Shown here piece after piece: positions 62,705 to 64,000 of a stretch of 64,000 bases of DNA. The notes beneath the pieces are model-generated. The model did not search any database and had not been told where the DNA came from. It saw only the letters and a program-made list of their open reading frames with translations. Location of the stretch: NCBI GenBank assembly GCA_000690595.2, contig JHUT02000001.1, positions 806,001-870,000 on the forward strand, written 5' to 3'. The DNA comes from Natrinema mahii (GTDB lineage Archaea > Halobacteriota > Halobacteria > Halobacteriales > Natrialbaceae). Position numbers and translations under genes: made by a program. Positions within the stretch are counted from its first letter, which is position 1. Each line of letters opens with the position of its first letter.

Positions 62705-62742
62705 ATCCGGCGGGCAACCCGCCTTCTCATAAAACTTCGTGA

Positions 62743-63261
<519 letters not shown>

Positions 63262-63272
63262 GGGACCGAACG

Positions 63273-63413
63273 ATGGAAACCACTACTAACGACTCAAGCG
63301 CGGAGACGCCCCGGATCGTCCTCGAGAACTTCAGCGAGGGTCTCGAGCGCGACCGGATCATCGCGACGCTGAAGAGCGCCGGAATCCGGCGGGAGGCGAT
63401 CCATGTCGAATAG
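63273..63413 (+). CDS. Small 46-residue protein in the membrane-protein operon
   Basis: The frame from ATG 63273 reads METTTNDSSAETPRIVLENF and ends with AIHVE. It lies 11 bp after the four-helix protein gene, and its last 11 bp overlap the start of the next gene, indicating translational coupling. The function is unknown. Confidence 0.55.
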   Translation: METTTNDSSAETPRIVLENFSEGLERDRIIATLKSAGIRREAIHVE

Positions 63414-63924
63414 ACTCGCGACTGCGCTGCTGGCGCTGGTCGTCCTTGGCTCGCTCGTCGGTTTCGTGGCGATCGGCACTGCGCAGTCGTCTGAGTTCTC
63501 CACTAACGAGACGGTGACCGTCTCGAACGACTCGACTCCGATCAACGTCTCGGTCACGTGGAACGAATCCGTCACGGACCCGGCGAACACGTCGGCGTCG
63601 GTCACGTTCTACAACGAAACCGAATACGCAAACGACCCGGCCAACGCCACGATCGCCCTCGAGGACACGATCGGGGCCGACGCTGGGAACACGACGACGG
63701 CCAGCTACGACGAGAATGCCAGCGGTCTCGAACTGGACACGGATTACCGAGTCGTCGTTTCGGGCGGGTCGGCGATCGACAGTGCATCAGTTGAAGACAG
63801 CTCTGGCTACCTCGGCGGCGTCTTGCCGAGCGGCGGTGACTCACTCGGCGGCGGGATACTCGTCGGAGGCGCGGTGATCGGGGTCGCCGCAATCGGTGCG
63901 GCGCTCTGGACCATTCGCGACTAA
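63403..63924 (+). CDS. Secreted protein with C-terminal membrane anchor
   Basis: The 173-residue protein has an N-terminal signal (MSNRLATALLALVVLGSLVG), a beta-rich threonine/asparagine-rich ectodomain (SVTWNESVTDPANTSASVTF) and a C-terminal helix (GILVGGAVIGVAAIGAALW). It may be a small surface or virion protein. Overlaps the upstream gene by 11 bp. Confidence 0.65.
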   Translation: MSNRLATALLALVVLGSLVGFVAIGTAQSSEFSTNETVTVSNDSTPINVSVTWNESVTDPANTSASVTFYNETEYANDPANATIALEDTIGADAGNTTTASYDENASGLELDTDYRVVVSGGSAIDSASVEDSSGYLGGVLPSGGDSLGGGILVGGAVIGVAAIGAALWTIRD

Positions 63925-63935
63925 GAGATACATCA

Positions 63936-64000
63936 ATGATTCCATCAATCTTTGACAGTACGGACGCTGAGTTGTACAGACCCGCTTCGATCGCTGGTAC
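63936..64000 (+). CDS. Start of a further operon gene (cut by window edge)
   Basis: ATG 63936 opens MIPSIFDSTDAELYRPASIA without a stop to the window end. It follows the secreted protein by 11 bp in the same direction. Too little is visible to assign a family. Confidence 0.5.
   Translation, partial: MIPSIFDSTDAELYRPASIAG

Overview
This window comes from a haloarchaeon, probably of the Natrialbaceae. The bulk of the DNA is very GC-rich and most proteins are acidic. Many markers are archaeal or haloarchaeal: pantoate kinase, phosphopantothenate synthetase, geranylgeranylglyceryl-phosphate synthase, archaeal AspRS and TyrRS, an LSm-L37e pair, Bat-type regulators, a HalOD1 protein, class III (SPVIG-type) pilins and an Orc1/Cdc6-like protein. 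Many genes look leaderless, with a TATA-like box about 25-30 nt before the start. No rRNA, tRNA or CRISPR array was recognised.

Layout. 1-23.1 kb is housekeeping core: bioY (cut by the edge), a giant secreted repeat protein, UspA, birA, tyrS, CoA biosynthesis genes, a membrane protein with 13 DUF1508-like repeats, an HTTM protein, a Tat lipase-like protein, aspS, a sirtuin, GGGP synthase, a threonine-synthase-like protein lacking the PLP lysine, L37e and LSm. 23.4-26.6 kb is a lower-GC island: a regulator, a membrane protein, a Tat-exported six-cysteine protein and an 82-bp palindromic MITE-like element. 26.9-52.7 kb is core again: DUF2342 metalloprotease-like protein, VapBC, Dna2-like nuclease-helicase, PAP2 phosphatase, K+ channel, PurM-like protein, oxidoreductases, a fatty-acid/acyl-CoA cluster (phosphotransferase, HADH-ECH fusion, thioesterase), an Lhr-type helicase and a calcium-binding metalloprotease.

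52.8-64 kb is accessory and the most interesting part. Two candidate structured RNAs (52.89-53.02 kb and 54.12-54.23 kb, the latter with a well-formed H-type pseudoknot) sit near a pilin gene and a small zinc-finger gene. Then two pilin operons (A-B on +, E-D-C on -) face each other. Their promoters, long leaders and N-terminal coding parts form inverted repeats of about 420 bp around a 5.9 kb interior. The interior carries a tyrosine recombinase, a PadR-like regulator, a palindromic operator, a divergent PhiH1-like winged-helix protein, a conserved orphan and an Orc1/Cdc6-like ATPase. The repeat ends where the pilin variable domain begins, so recombination between the arms would exchange pilin C-terminal domains and downstream pilin genes. 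I propose this as a candidate invertible, provirus-associated pilin diversification locus; the inversion itself is inference. To its right are a possible LAGLIDADG-type protein and a small membrane-protein operon that resembles a halovirus structural module and runs off the window.
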